Of a stretch of DNA of 60,419 nt, positions 7,829-17,021 are shown piece by piece (position 1 is the stretch's first letter; each line of letters begins with the position of its first letter). Location of the stretch: positions 1 through 60,419 of the forward strand of contig DBRN01000013.1 in assembly GCA_002305995.1 (NCBI GenBank), written 5' to 3'. The DNA comes from Atopobiaceae bacterium UBA1367. GTDB taxonomy: Bacteria > Actinomycetota > Coriobacteriia > Coriobacteriales > Atopobiaceae. Below the pieces are notes generated by a model. The model saw only the letters and a program-made list of their open reading frames with translations. It was not told the DNA's origin and did not search any database. Made by a program: the position numbers and the translations under genes.

Positions 7829-8992
7829 TTACAGGGGATCGCTTCCCGCCCTGAGGATCGCCAGATAGGGCTCGTAGGAGAACACACGGTATCGCTGACG
7901 ATTCGTGCCGGCATCGTTGAGGATCCCGATCCTTCGAAACTCCTCGATGAGGTTTGCGGCCGTTGACCTGCTCACTCCGATTCCGTCGCGAACCATTGCC
8001 GTGGTCACGATGGGGTGAGCCTCAAGCAGTTCGAGAAAGGCCATGCCATTTGTCACCCCGCGAGAGAGATGCTCCCTGATGCGCCGCTCGCTTTGAGCAT
8101 GCAGGTTGACGAGACTAAGCAGAGATCGCTCCGCATCGTCGGCGCTCTCCGCCATGCATTCGCAGAAGAAGCTCACCCACCCCTCGTAGTCACCACGCTC
8201 CCGCACGCTCGTCAAGCGCTCGTAGTACTCGGATCTCCTGAGCTTAAGCTGGTAGGAGGGGTAGAAGATGGGGCGTGAGAGCACGTGGTCGCTCATCAGG
8301 CACAACGTGATGAGCAGCCTCCCCAGGCGCCCGTTCCCGTCAAGGAAGGGATGGATGGTCTCGAACTGGTAGTGAACGAGCGCCGCCTTAACAAAGGGGT
8401 CTACGTCATCCCTGTGCACGAACGTCTCAAGATCCGCAAGGGCCGCATGCACGTCCTCGACATTGGGCGGTACGAACGCAGCGTCTTGAATCGAGCATCC
8501 TGCGGGCCCTATCCAGTTCTGTGACACACGGATCTCGCCGGGCTGCTTGTCAGAGCCACGCACGCCAGAGAGAAGCTCTCCGTGAACCTTGCGCAGGAGC
8601 CGCATGCAGAGCGGCATGCGGCCCATCTCGCTCACCGCAAGCTCTGCCGCACTCACATAGTTCACCACATCCACGACGTCACGAGAGCATGCCACGGAGT
8701 CTGATGGATCGAGCACATCATCGAAGGTGCATTGCGTTCCTTCGATCTGAGACGAGAGCAGCGCTTCCTTGCGCACGTACATCATCAGATACATGTCTGC
8801 GTTCGGAAGGAAGCGCGACATCCCCTCCACCTCTCCGATCTTTCGGGCACACCGCATGAGATTAGAGATGGCCCCCTCGTCGAGGGAGAGTGGCAGGACG
8901 TCGGCTAACGACGATGGGTTGAATGAGTGGTACGCGGCAATGCCGGGCAGGTTAAGGCGCAAGACCCCTTGCCGTGTTCCCTGGATGCGCAC
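7829..8992 (-). CDS. Fic-family protein (probable AMP-transferase) with C-terminal winged helix
   Basis: The 387-residue product carries the complete Fic active-site motif HPFLDGNGRLGR (214-225), including the catalytic His and the phosphate-anchoring GNGR. SSQIEG near residues 80-85 matches the (S/T)xxxE(G/N) inhibitory helix placed N-terminal to the Fic core, that is a class II, self-inhibited Fic. The C-terminal third (about 290-387) looks like a winged-helix DNA-binding domain, common in standalone Fic/DUF4172-like proteins. It would modify a protein hydroxyl with AMP. I prefer the GTG at 8992, preceded by GGGGAGG; a GTG at 9010 lies inside the upstream inverted repeat. Confidence 0.88.
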   Translation of the reverse strand: MRIQGTRQGVLRLNLPGIAAYHSFNPSSLADVLPLSLDEGAISNLMRCARKIGEVEGMSRFLPNADMYLMMYVRKEALLSSQIEGTQCTFDDVLDPSDSVACSRDVVDVVNYVSAAELAVSEMGRMPLCMRLLRKVHGELLSGVRGSDKQPGEIRVSQNWIGPAGCSIQDAAFVPPNVEDVHAALADLETFVHRDDVDPFVKAALVHYQFETIHPFLDGNGRLGRLLITLCLMSDHVLSRPIFYPSYQLKLRRSEYYERLTSVRERGDYEGWVSFFCECMAESADDAERSLLSLVNLHAQSERRIREHLSRGVTNGMAFLELLEAHPIVTTAMVRDGIGVSRSTAANLIEEFRRIGILNDAGTNRQRYRVFSYEPYLAILRAGSDPL

Positions 8993-9000
8993 GATTCCTC

Positions 9001-9119
9001 CCCTCGTCACAGGTTGTTGGCATTAGATGGGACACTTGCATTCTAACACCAAGTTAAGGCATCTAACCTGTGATTAGAATCCCTTGGAGCGCGCTAACGC
9101 CAACAACCTGTGACGAGGG
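9001..9119. promoter_or_regulatory. Long inverted repeat over the Fic promoter
   Basis: A 21-bp sequence at 9001-9021 is repeated exactly in inverted orientation at 9099-9119; its core is GTCACAGGTTGTTGGC. The intervening 77 bp are AT-rich and contain a second, nested imperfect pair (ATTCTAACAC and GTGATTAGAAT). The left arm includes the CCCTC complementary to the Fic ribosome site, so pairing in RNA would mask translation. Confidence 0.75.
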
Positions 9120-9189
9120 CGCTCGTCGTCTCGTGTGCCCTGGAGCCCTGCACGGCGGGACGTGTTGAGGCCGCGCCCGCTCGCGCTCG

Positions 9190-9278
9190 CATCTGCCGTC
9201 ACGTCCTCGGGGCGACCCCGCCTCACCCGTATGAGGGCCACCCACACCACACATCTACCATCACGTCCTCGGGGCGAC
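9190..9278. repeat. Two 27-bp direct repeats 62 bp apart
   Basis: 9190-9216 and 9252-9278 agree at 25 of 27 positions (core TCACGTCCTCGGGGCGAC). The interval includes CCTCACCCGTATGAGG, a small palindrome similar to the core of the CRISPR-like repeat at 53129. The period matches the other degenerate arrays, but the repeat itself is less typical. From 9280 to 9431 there is only a further direct repeat (CGCGATGGCAGGAGG at 9327 and 9364) and a weak GGGGCC hairpin. Confidence 0.4.
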
Positions 9279-9431
9279 TAGACGCGACAGGGCTTGCAGG
9301 ATGCGCTCGCTGGGCCATCCGCCAGCGCGATGGCAGGAGGCAGGAGAGTCCCCGCCGAAACACGCGATGGCAGGAGGGGCCCCACCGAAGCGAGGCCCCA
9401 GAAGAGGAGAGCTTGTCCAAACCCTCTCTGC

Positions 9432-10811
9432 CTACGCGAGCTCCATGTCCCTCTCGCAGAACATGTACCCGAGCACCGCACCGACGACCGTGGATATGGC
9501 CAGGCCGACCATGGCGTTGACGAAGTTCATCAGTTCGCCGTTGACGAAGGCCGGGAAGGTGACCACGGAGCCGAAGACGAAGGCGCTCGTCACGACGCGC
9601 ATCAGGCCGAGGTAGGCGCCACCCACGGCACCGGCGACGATCTGGGCGGCGAAGAGCCGCTTGTTGTTGACCAGCAGGCCGAAGAGCGTGGGCTCGATGA
9701 TGGCAGAGAGCACGATGGTGATGACGCCGGTGAGCGAGAAGGACTTGACCTCCTGGCTCCTGGCCTTGAGGAAGACGCCAAGGGCCACGCCGATGACGGC
9801 GAAGTTGCAAGCGAAGGTGAGCGGGCAGATGTAGTCGAAGCCGACCTCGGCGATGTTGTTGATCATGATGGGATTGACGGCCCAGTGGATGCCGAAGGAG
9901 ACGAGCACGGCCCAGCCGCCGCCCACGAGGATGCCGGTGAGGATGCCGGAGGCACTGATGGCCCAGTTGACGACGTTGGCCACGAGCTCGCCACCGTAGA
10001 CTGCGAGCGGCCCGATGACGATGACGGTGAGCGGGACCATGACCACCAGCGACACCAGCGGCGGAACGACGAGCTTGAGGTTCTCGCTCACGGTCTCATC
10101 GAGCTTGCGGTACAGCCAGCTGTACGCGAGGCCGGCCAGGATGGCGGGTACCACGGTGGAGCTGTAGCCCATGAGCACCACGGGGATGCCGAAGAAGTCG
10201 GCCATGGCACCGTTGCCCGCATCGCCCATGAGGGCCACGAAGTCGGGGTAGATCAGCGCGCCACCGATGAGCGCGGCAATGTAGGGGTTCGCGTCGAAGC
10301 GCTTGGCCGTCGAGATGAGCAGCAGCACCGGCAGCAGGTAGAAGACCGCGCTTGCCGCCGAGAACAGGATGACGTAGGTGGAGCTGCCCTCGGCGAGGAC
10401 CCCAAGCTGCGTAAGCAGGATGATGAGGCCGCGCAGGACGCCCGAGCCCGCGAGCGGTGCCAAGATGGGCGAGAAGATGCCTGAGATGGTCGCGAACACC
10501 ATGTTGACGAGGCTTTGGTCCCCTCCCGTCGCAACGCTCGGCTCCACCGTGCCGGTCCCACGCACCAGCGCGTCGAACTTCTCGTAGAGCTTGGGCACCT
10601 CGATGCCGATGAGCAGCTGGTACTGCCCCGCTGCCCGGGCGACGTTGGTGACGCCATCGATGGCCTTGACCTCAGCGTCGTCGACGATGGACTCGTCACG
10701 CAAGTTGAGACGAAGTCTCGTGGCGCAGTACGTCATGCCGGAGACGTTCTCGGGCCCTCCAATCCTCTCGAGGATCTCCTCGGCGAGTTTGTTCCAATCT
10801 CGTGCTGCCAT
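9432..10811 (-). CDS. PTS beta-glucoside/glucose-superfamily EIIBC permease
   Basis: The 459-residue protein has an N-terminal EIIB domain (residues 1-90) with the phosphorylation cysteine in TYCATRLRLN (Cys29), followed by a hydrophobic EIIC domain with about ten membrane segments (from about 105). The EIIC signature region near GGGWAVLVSFGIHWAVNP and IIEPTLFGLL is recognisable. No EIIA domain follows, unlike BglF, so phosphate must come from a EIIA elsewhere. It imports and phosphorylates a sugar. The gene is the second in a leftward operon after a TIM-barrel isomerase, 75 bp apart. Start chosen for GGGAGG. Confidence 0.92.
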   Translation of the reverse strand: MAARDWNKLAEEILERIGGPENVSGMTYCATRLRLNLRDESIVDDAEVKAIDGVTNVARAAGQYQLLIGIEVPKLYEKFDALVRGTGTVEPSVATGGDQSLVNMVFATISGIFSPILAPLAGSGVLRGLIILLTQLGVLAEGSSTYVILFSAASAVFYLLPVLLLISTAKRFDANPYIAALIGGALIYPDFVALMGDAGNGAMADFFGIPVVLMGYSSTVVPAILAGLAYSWLYRKLDETVSENLKLVVPPLVSLVVMVPLTVIVIGPLAVYGGELVANVVNWAISASGILTGILVGGGWAVLVSFGIHWAVNPIMINNIAEVGFDYICPLTFACNFAVIGVALGVFLKARSQEVKSFSLTGVITIVLSAIIEPTLFGLLVNNKRLFAAQIVAGAVGGAYLGLMRVVTSAFVFGSVVTFPAFVNGELMNFVNAMVGLAISTVVGAVLGYMFCERDMELA

Positions 10812-10886
10812 TGGTGTTCCCTCCCGTTTCGCCGTGGCGCGATGCGCCACACCAGTTGATACCGTGCTTGGTCCCGGCCTGTGCCC

Positions 10887-11816
10887 TTACCTGATGGCAT
10901 CGAGGAGCAGCTCGCTCACCGCTATGCCATCATTGGCTGCGATCACCTCCCCGATGCTGTCCATGCCGAGCCTGTCGATGATCTCTTCGAGGCGGCCGAC
11001 CATGGCGACGTTGCACTCGGCCTCGCGGACACCCTGCTCCCGGATAGGAAAGGTGTCGAAGTAGATGGCCTCGTCGTAGCCGTGCACGCGTGCGTAGTAG
11101 AGGAGCTCAAGGGTCTTGGCAAAGTTCGACGTGCCGACCATCAGCCCGTCATCCTTGCGCCCGTAGCCGTCGTTGAGGTGGATGCCGAAGAGCTTGCCGC
11201 GCGCGCCGAGGATGTCGGCCGCCATAGCGGGGTTGTCGTGCTTCATGAGCATGTGGCAGAAGTCGAGCGTGGCACCGAGGTTGGGGCGGTCCACGTCTTG
11301 GATCATGGCGAAGACCGTGCCGAAGCTGTCGATGAAGGCGTAGCTGCGCTCCTCGAAGGGCTTGTACTCGATGGAGACCTTGAGGTCGGGCGCATAGTCG
11401 CAGATGGCGCGGAACGCGGCGCGCTGACGCTCCCACACCTTGGCATAGGCGATCTGGAAGGAGTAGTCGAAGCCGTCGAAGCCCAACCAGATGGTCACCA
11501 CGCGCCCGCCGATGGCGCGGCAGTAGTCGCAGGCGTCCTTGCAGAGCTGCAGGGCCTCGGCCGTGACCTCCTGGTCGGCGTTGCCCAGCTCGCCGTCGAG
11601 ATAGCGCTCGCCGCGGAAGCGCAGGGCGACGCCGTTGGCCGCGAGACCAGCCTCGTCGAGCGCGGTGCGCATCCTCTCGGCGGGGATGCCCTCGGCATGT
11701 TCGGGATAGTTGAGGTCGACGTGGGTGAGGCCGATGCGCGAGAGCTCGGGCAGCACCGCGAGCACATCGTTGCCGAAGTGGGGCAGAAATGAGTTGATGC
11801 GTGTGGCGAGCTTCAT
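10887..11816 (-). CDS. Sugar phosphate isomerase/epimerase, TIM barrel (xylose isomerase-like)
   Basis: The 309-residue product belongs to the AP-endonuclease-2/xylose-isomerase-like barrel family. Metal-ligand candidates are the Glu in VSIEYKPFEE, the Asp/His in ATLDFCHMLMKH, the HLNDGYG loop and the Glu/Asp in AIYFDTFP. Members isomerise or epimerise keto-sugars or their phosphates in the cytoplasm. The gene heads the operon with the EIIBC at 9432, and a DeoR regulator diverges from the same promoter region, so it most likely processes the sugar imported by that permease. Start chosen at GGAGGAGA. Confidence 0.88.
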   Translation of the reverse strand: MKLATRINSFLPHFGNDVLAVLPELSRIGLTHVDLNYPEHAEGIPAERMRTALDEAGLAANGVALRFRGERYLDGELGNADQEVTAEALQLCKDACDYCRAIGGRVVTIWLGFDGFDYSFQIAYAKVWERQRAAFRAICDYAPDLKVSIEYKPFEERSYAFIDSFGTVFAMIQDVDRPNLGATLDFCHMLMKHDNPAMAADILGARGKLFGIHLNDGYGRKDDGLMVGTSNFAKTLELLYYARVHGYDEAIYFDTFPIREQGVREAECNVAMVGRLEEIIDRLGMDSIGEVIAANDGIAVSELLLDAIR

Positions 11817-12013
11817 GATTCTCTCCTCCGATGTCATGATTTTTTACTCGATATCATCTATTTGCATTCTATACTCATCTAGTTTCACTTGCAAGCACTA
11901 ATTTGCAAGAATTTTCATTCAGAGACGAGTAGTTTCCACTGATTTCCAAATTGAGGTAGAATGGGGCACGGCAGCGGATCCTGTGGGGATCCCGCGCGTG
12001 AACGGAGACGGTC
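11817..12013. promoter_or_regulatory. AT-rich divergent promoter region with repeated TTGCAAG
   Basis: This stretch between the isomerase and the DeoR gene is far more AT-rich than its neighbours. TTGCAAG occurs at 11889-11895 and 11903-11909, 14 bp apart, a plausible DeoR binding pair. A TAGAAT at 11957-11962 could be the -10 box of the regulator. Confidence 0.55.
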
Positions 12014-12754
12014 ATGATTCCCTACGAGCGGCAGCGGAGGATCCTCGAGCTTTTGGAGGGGCGTGACCTCGTGTGGCTCGAGGAGCTGCAGGATGAGATA
12101 CCCGGGGTCTCGTCCTCGACCCTCAGGCGCGACATCAAGGAGCTCGAGCGGCTGGGCAAGGTCGAGCGCCTGCAGGGCGGCGCCATCAAGGCCTCCTCGC
12201 CCACCAACGAGCTCCCGACCTCCGTCAAGACGGCCCTGCATGCCGACGAGAAGGTCGCCATCGCGAGGATCGCCGCGCGGGAGGTCTCCGACGGGGACAC
12301 CATCTACCTCGACTCCGGCACCACGTGCACGGCCCTCCTCCGGGAGCTCGTGGGCCGCGACGTCAACGTCGTCACGACAAACACCGACGCGCTTGCCCTG
12401 GTCACCCCCGGCTCACCCCTGCGCGTCACGCTCCTGGGCGGGGCGTATGACCCCGCGATCGGGTCGATCTCAGGCCCGCTCACCCAGGAGAACATCGGCA
12501 GGCACGTGTTCGCCAAGGCGTTCATCGGCGCCAACGGCATCGATGCGCGCTTTGGCATCACCACGCCAAGCCTCGCCGAGGCGGCCAAGAAGCAGGCGGT
12601 CGCGGCACGCGCGCAGCGCGTCTACGTCCTCGCGGACAGCAGCAAGTTCCGCCAGGTGACCGCCATCCAGACGCTCGAGCTCGCCGATGTCACGGTCATA
12701 TCCGAGCTCGGGGACGACGAGCTCTCCAGCCTCACGACACTCATAAGCGAGTAG
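12014..12754 (+). CDS. DeoR/GlpR-family transcriptional regulator
   Basis: The 246-residue protein opens with the family's N-terminal winged helix (MIPYERQRRILELLEGRD, SSSTLRRDIKELERLGKV, RLQGGAI) and continues with the DeoR sensor domain: LDSGTTC, VVTTNTDAL, LLGGAYDP and the DSSKF loop that binds a sugar phosphate. It probably represses the divergent isomerase-EIIBC operon and is released by the phosphorylated sugar or its product. Start is the ATG after GGAGA. No downstream gene in the same direction. Confidence 0.93.
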   Translation: MIPYERQRRILELLEGRDLVWLEELQDEIPGVSSSTLRRDIKELERLGKVERLQGGAIKASSPTNELPTSVKTALHADEKVAIARIAAREVSDGDTIYLDSGTTCTALLRELVGRDVNVVTTNTDALALVTPGSPLRVTLLGGAYDPAIGSISGPLTQENIGRHVFAKAFIGANGIDARFGITTPSLAEAAKKQAVAARAQRVYVLADSSKFRQVTAIQTLELADVTVISELGDDELSSLTTLISE

Positions 12755-12940
12755 GTGGGCGCCGGCAGCGATCCCTTTCCCCGGCGCAGGGTCGCCCCCC
12801 TCGTACGATGCGTGCGCCTGATACGAGAACGAGACCATCCGTGGCGGTGGGGCGCTGCCCCTAGCGCGCTGCGTGCTCCCCAGACGCCCGGGGTGTGCAT
12901 CCCCTTCACCGGCGCTGCCCGCGGCGGCACGCGTGCCCCC

Positions 12941-14473
12941 CTACAGCCTCTCGCCCACGCCGGAGCCGGAGTTGAAGCCGTGCAGCACGCAGTAGCCTAG
13001 GTCGCCACAGAAGGCGGCGACCAACGCCGCGGCCACCCCATAGCGCACGCGCTGGGGCCACTCCCCCACCTTGCGGCTGATGGCCGGCGCCGCCACGTAC
13101 ACGCCAAAGAGCCCACCAAGCCCAAAGGCCAGAAGCCCTGCCAGGCAGATACGCCCGTTCACGTTGAAGAGCATGCCGTCGTAGTCCCAGTACGAGGTGT
13201 TGAACATGAAGTCAAGCAACCAGCTGCATACGTACTCGAGCACCGCGCAGAGGGCCATCGCCAGGAAGAACAGCCGCTCAGGGCTTTTGCGGTAGCGATC
13301 CAGCAGCACGATGATGCCCACACCTCCCACGCCGTAGATAGGAATCCACGGCCCATAGAGGGTGCCGCGGTTCACCCACTCGTGCTCCTGCACAAAATGC
13401 AGGGCCACCTCCCACACCCAGCCCGCGCAGCAGAAGGCGAAGAAGCAGTAGACGAGATCGACCACCGGGTACGGCAGCGGCCCGCGCACGGCATGAGGCC
13501 GCTCGATGTCGAGGTCGGCCAGCAGATATGCGGGCGCGCTGCCGGCACGCTCGTCCGCCGGGCGCAGCACGTACGGCACCCCGTCGAACGCGGGCTCCAC
13601 GAAGAGCTCCCGGTCAAGCGCGGGATTGCCGCGCAGCGTGAAGTAGAGCTCCGCGCCCAGCTCCGCCTCCAGGGGCACGACCACCAGAAGGCCCAGCACC
13701 GGCACCGCCTGCAGCAGGAAGATGGGCAGGTACGACAGGTGCACGACGAGCATTCTGCGCTTGTAGCCGTCGGTCATGCGCGTCGAGAGCGCCCTGGCCT
13801 CACCCCACGTGATGCGGGGGTTCTCGGCCACCAGATAGGGCACCATGGCGTACTGGTACGCCTTGTAGAATCCACCCACGATGGTGAGGGCCCACAGCAG
13901 CAGCGTCACGTGGTAGCAGATCATGACCCACGCCACGTTGGGCAGCGTGGACAGGTGGAAGGGGGCCAGCATCCTGCGCCAGGGCACCTTGCGCGCAAAG
14001 CGCGTCTCCATCACGTAGCGGTGCTGACCGACCACGATGACGTTCTGCACGAGAAAGCGCAGGGCTATGGTGATGAGCGCCACGATGATCACGTTGGCCC
14101 ACACCTCACCCGGGTTGGCCGCGAAGTAGCGCGGATTGAGCGCCAGCAGGCGGATGACCCACGTGGCGCTCTTCGAGAGGCTGTCCACGAAGCCCTGGGC
14201 CAGCTCCGACGAGCGAAGCGGCAGGTCCCTGACCGCGGCGATGTTGTCAAAGTACGTGTTGAGAATGGCTACGTTGTGGGGCAGCATGATGTCGCTCGTG
14301 CCGAGCGCCCGATCCGCCGCATCCACGAAGGAGAGCTGCGAGGCGTTGGACGCGCCGACGAAGGCGAACACGAAGCCCACCGCCACGAGCGCGAGCCATG
14401 CCCGCCACCCGCGACGAAAGGTCGTGTCCCAGACGGTCTTGCGGATCAGGGACGGGTTCCACTCCCACTGCAT
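12941..14473 (-). CDS. Membrane protein: DUF975 domain joined to a CmpB-type (PF06541-like) domain
   Basis: The 510-residue protein has about ten predicted membrane segments. The N-terminal 300 residues resemble DUF975 integral membrane proteins. The C-terminal 170 residues contain GWVWEVALHFVQEHE and VNRGTLYGPWIPIYG, the hallmark of the putative ABC-transporter CmpB family. Both families are poorly characterised; CmpB-like proteins are often labelled transporter permeases without proof. Starts at ATG with GGAGG 5 nt away. It follows the GH1 operon but is separated by 85 bp, so co-transcription is possible. The upstream gap 12755-12940 holds nothing I can identify. Confidence 0.8.
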   Translation of the reverse strand: MQWEWNPSLIRKTVWDTTFRRGWRAWLALVAVGFVFAFVGASNASQLSFVDAADRALGTSDIMLPHNVAILNTYFDNIAAVRDLPLRSSELAQGFVDSLSKSATWVIRLLALNPRYFAANPGEVWANVIIVALITIALRFLVQNVIVVGQHRYVMETRFARKVPWRRMLAPFHLSTLPNVAWVMICYHVTLLLWALTIVGGFYKAYQYAMVPYLVAENPRITWGEARALSTRMTDGYKRRMLVVHLSYLPIFLLQAVPVLGLLVVVPLEAELGAELYFTLRGNPALDRELFVEPAFDGVPYVLRPADERAGSAPAYLLADLDIERPHAVRGPLPYPVVDLVYCFFAFCCAGWVWEVALHFVQEHEWVNRGTLYGPWIPIYGVGGVGIIVLLDRYRKSPERLFFLAMALCAVLEYVCSWLLDFMFNTSYWDYDGMLFNVNGRICLAGLLAFGLGGLFGVYVAAPAISRKVGEWPQRVRYGVAAALVAAFCGDLGYCVLHGFNSGSGVGERL

Positions 14474-14558
14474 GCATACCTCCGGAGCCGGCGAGCATTG
14501 TCACAGGCACCGATTATACGGGGACGCGACAGTCGGTGGGCTCCGCAGACCAGGTGCC

Positions 14559-16013
14559 CTAACCCAGATCGGCCCCGTTGCTCGCCAGCACGCGCTGGTA
14601 CCAGAAGAAGCTGTCCTTGCGCACGCGGTGCAGGTCGCCGGTGCCGTCGTCGTTGCGGTCCACGTAGATGAAGCCGTAGCGCTTCCTCATCTGGCCGGTG
14701 GTGAATGCCACCAGGTCGATCGGCCCCCAGGTGGTGTAGCCGAAGATGTCCACTCCGTCCTCCTCGATGGCGGCCTTCAGGTTGGCGATGTGGCTGCGCA
14801 GGTAGTCGATGCGATAGCCATCGTGCACGCGCTCGAGTCCGTCCTCCACCACGAGCTCGTCCACCGCGCCCAAGCCGTTCTCCACGTCAAAGAGGGGCAC
14901 GTCGTAGCGGTCGTTGAGGACGTTTAGGAAGTAGCGGTAGCCCACGGGATCCATCTGCCAGCCCCACTCGGACGCCCGCACGTAGGGGTTCCTGACGCCG
15001 GTGGAGAGGTTGCCCGCCACCTCATCGGCATCCAGCTCGTGGGTGGTCACCACGCTGGAGCTGTAGTACGAGAAGGCGAGGAAGTCGCTCTTGCCGGCGG
15101 CGAGCACGTCAGCGTCGGCCGCGAAGGTGGAGGTGTCCACGCCCTTCCGTGCCCAGAGTCGCTTGGCGAAGGAGGGGTAGGCACCCTTCACCATGGTGTC
15201 GCCGCAGTAGGCGAAGCCGTCCTGGAAGGCCTGCTGGGCGGCCAGGACGTCCGCCGGGTCGCAGGTGTAGGGGTAGATGCACATGCCCGCGATCATGCAG
15301 CCCACCCTGATGGCGGGGTCGACCTCGTGCGCGGCCACGACGCTGCGCGCGGCGGCGACCATCTGGTTGTGGATCTTGACGTAGTTCTCGGGGGTGTCGC
15401 GGAAGTGGGCCAGCACGTTGATCTCGTTGAAGGTGAGCCACTTGTCGACAAGGCCCTGGTACTCGCGGAAGCAGGTGGTGGCGAACTCGACGAACTCATC
15501 GATCATGGCGCGGTTGGTCCAGTCGCCGTGGGCCTGCTCGAAGTAGGTGGGCTCGTCGTACTTGTAGAGGGTGATGACCGGGTCCATGCCCAGCTCGCGG
15601 GCGTGGGCGAAGACCTGCCGGTAGAACTCCACGCCCTCGGCGTTCACGCCGCCGGCCACGCCGTGCGGGTAGATGCGCGCCCAGCTGACGGTCGTGTTGA
15701 AGGTGGAGAAGCCCATCTCCGCGAAGAGCGCCAGGTCCTCGCGCCAGCGGTGGTAGAAGTCGGACGCCTCGTGGTTGGTGTAGGCGATGTCGTCGAAGAG
15801 CTCGTAGCGGGCGCCCTCGGGCAGCACGTCGAACTGCTGCATCACGCCGCGCGTGCCGTCGGCGTCGCGGAAGTACACCGGGCGCAGGCCGATGCCGGCG
15901 TCGGGGCCCGCGTAGTCTATCTGCACCGGACTCTTGCCGCCCTCGTCCCAGCCCCCTTCGACCTGGGCCGCGCTGATCGAGCCACCCCAGAGGAAGCCTG
16001 TCGGAAATGCCAT
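14559..16013 (-). CDS. Glycoside hydrolase family 1, probable 6-phospho-beta-glucosidase
   Basis: The 484-residue product has the GH1 N-terminal signature FLWGGSISAAQVEGGWDEGGKS, acid/base Glu197 in TFNEIN and nucleophile Glu378 in DVENGLG. It would hydrolyse phosphorylated beta-glucosides (cellobiose- or arbutin-type) delivered by the PTS. The gene is the third of a leftward set: EIIC (17169), DUF7916 protein (16030), GH1, the last two only 16 bp apart. The phospho-specific binding loop cannot be verified by eye, so plain beta-glucosidase remains possible, but the PTS context favours the phospho form. Confidence 0.92.
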   Translation of the reverse strand: MAFPTGFLWGGSISAAQVEGGWDEGGKSPVQIDYAGPDAGIGLRPVYFRDADGTRGVMQQFDVLPEGARYELFDDIAYTNHEASDFYHRWREDLALFAEMGFSTFNTTVSWARIYPHGVAGGVNAEGVEFYRQVFAHARELGMDPVITLYKYDEPTYFEQAHGDWTNRAMIDEFVEFATTCFREYQGLVDKWLTFNEINVLAHFRDTPENYVKIHNQMVAAARSVVAAHEVDPAIRVGCMIAGMCIYPYTCDPADVLAAQQAFQDGFAYCGDTMVKGAYPSFAKRLWARKGVDTSTFAADADVLAAGKSDFLAFSYYSSSVVTTHELDADEVAGNLSTGVRNPYVRASEWGWQMDPVGYRYFLNVLNDRYDVPLFDVENGLGAVDELVVEDGLERVHDGYRIDYLRSHIANLKAAIEEDGVDIFGYTTWGPIDLVAFTTGQMRKRYGFIYVDRNDDGTGDLHRVRKDSFFWYQRVLASNGADLG

Positions 16014-16029
16014 GGTGTCGCCCCTTTCC

Positions 16030-16971
16030 CTATCGGTTCACGCTGGCCATGCGCCAGTAGGTGTAGTTCTTGCCCTTGAGCGTGATGCTCATCTGATGGA
16101 CGTTCTCGGGCGTGCTCGCGTAGCCAAAGCCACCGTCGCCGATGCAGTGGATGTCGGCGCCGGTCTGCTTCATGAGCAGCGTGATCTCGCGGATGGTGTC
16201 GACGTCCGAGCCCTCCACCGAGCTGTTGAGGAAGCACATCGCGAGCGTGCCGGGCTTGTAGCTGTGCACATAGGTGACCAGTTCGCGGATGCACTCCACG
16301 GTGATGCCGCCACGGGAGCCGGGGGCGGGAAGGTCGATGCAGTCGGCGCCGGCGTCGATGAGGCGGGCGATGACGGCCTTGTCATCACGACCCTGCGCCG
16401 CGGCGAGCGGATCGCCCAGCACCGGCTCGGTGATGCCGTCCTCCCACTTGCCCGCCCACACAAGGACGTCGTCACCGTACCTCTCCTTGATCCAGGTGGT
16501 GGCGCGGAGCACGTCATCGAGCGTGGTGCCGGTGCCGGGATTGCCGCCCAGCACCAGGAAGTCGGCGCCCAGCTCGATGGCCCTCTCCACGTGCTCGGGC
16601 GTGGCCGTGGTGGTGTCGAGCGACCAGGTGTCCGCCGTGTTCTCGGAGGTGGTGCCCTGCCTCGGGCAGCCCAGGTAGATGCCGATGGGCCTGCGGCACA
16701 GGGCCTTGAGCTCGGGCAGCGTGAGGCCGCACATGCCGGGAATCGACGCCGGGTCCTCGAGGTCGAAGGTGTTGAGCATGACCATGTCGGCGCCAAAGGC
16801 GAACATCAGCTCGGTGTTGGTGATGCCCATCACCAAGCCGGTGCCGCCGTGCAGGAAGTGCTGGCCGCACAGCACGCGGCCCTCGCTCTTGTAGATGGAC
16901 TCCTTAAGCTCCATGGGGCCGTAGCCCTCGATGACGGAGCCGGGAGCTGAGATGAGACGGGTGACGGACAT
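16030..16971 (-). CDS. DUF7916-type TIM-barrel protein of beta-glucoside operons
   Basis: The 313-residue protein has the layout of a family often found beside cellobiose-type PTS genes and commonly misnamed haloacid dehalogenase or PEP phosphonomutase-like. Recognisable blocks are LKESIYKSEGRVL near the N-terminus, FGADMVMLNTFD, LVLGGNPGTGTT, AGADCIDLPAPGS, SSVEGSDVDTIREI and IGDGGFGY. The barrel-like alternation suggests an enzyme acting on a phosphorylated sugar derivative, but no activity is established that I know of. It lies directly upstream of GH1 and downstream of EIIC. Start chosen at the ATG after GAGAGG. Confidence 0.8.
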   Translation of the reverse strand: MSVTRLISAPGSVIEGYGPMELKESIYKSEGRVLCGQHFLHGGTGLVMGITNTELMFAFGADMVMLNTFDLEDPASIPGMCGLTLPELKALCRRPIGIYLGCPRQGTTSENTADTWSLDTTTATPEHVERAIELGADFLVLGGNPGTGTTLDDVLRATTWIKERYGDDVLVWAGKWEDGITEPVLGDPLAAAQGRDDKAVIARLIDAGADCIDLPAPGSRGGITVECIRELVTYVHSYKPGTLAMCFLNSSVEGSDVDTIREITLLMKQTGADIHCIGDGGFGYASTPENVHQMSITLKGKNYTYWRMASVNR

Positions 16972-17021
16972 GTCGGGATCCTCTCTGTTGCGTGGCAATG
17001 GCCCTAGGACTGGCACATGAG

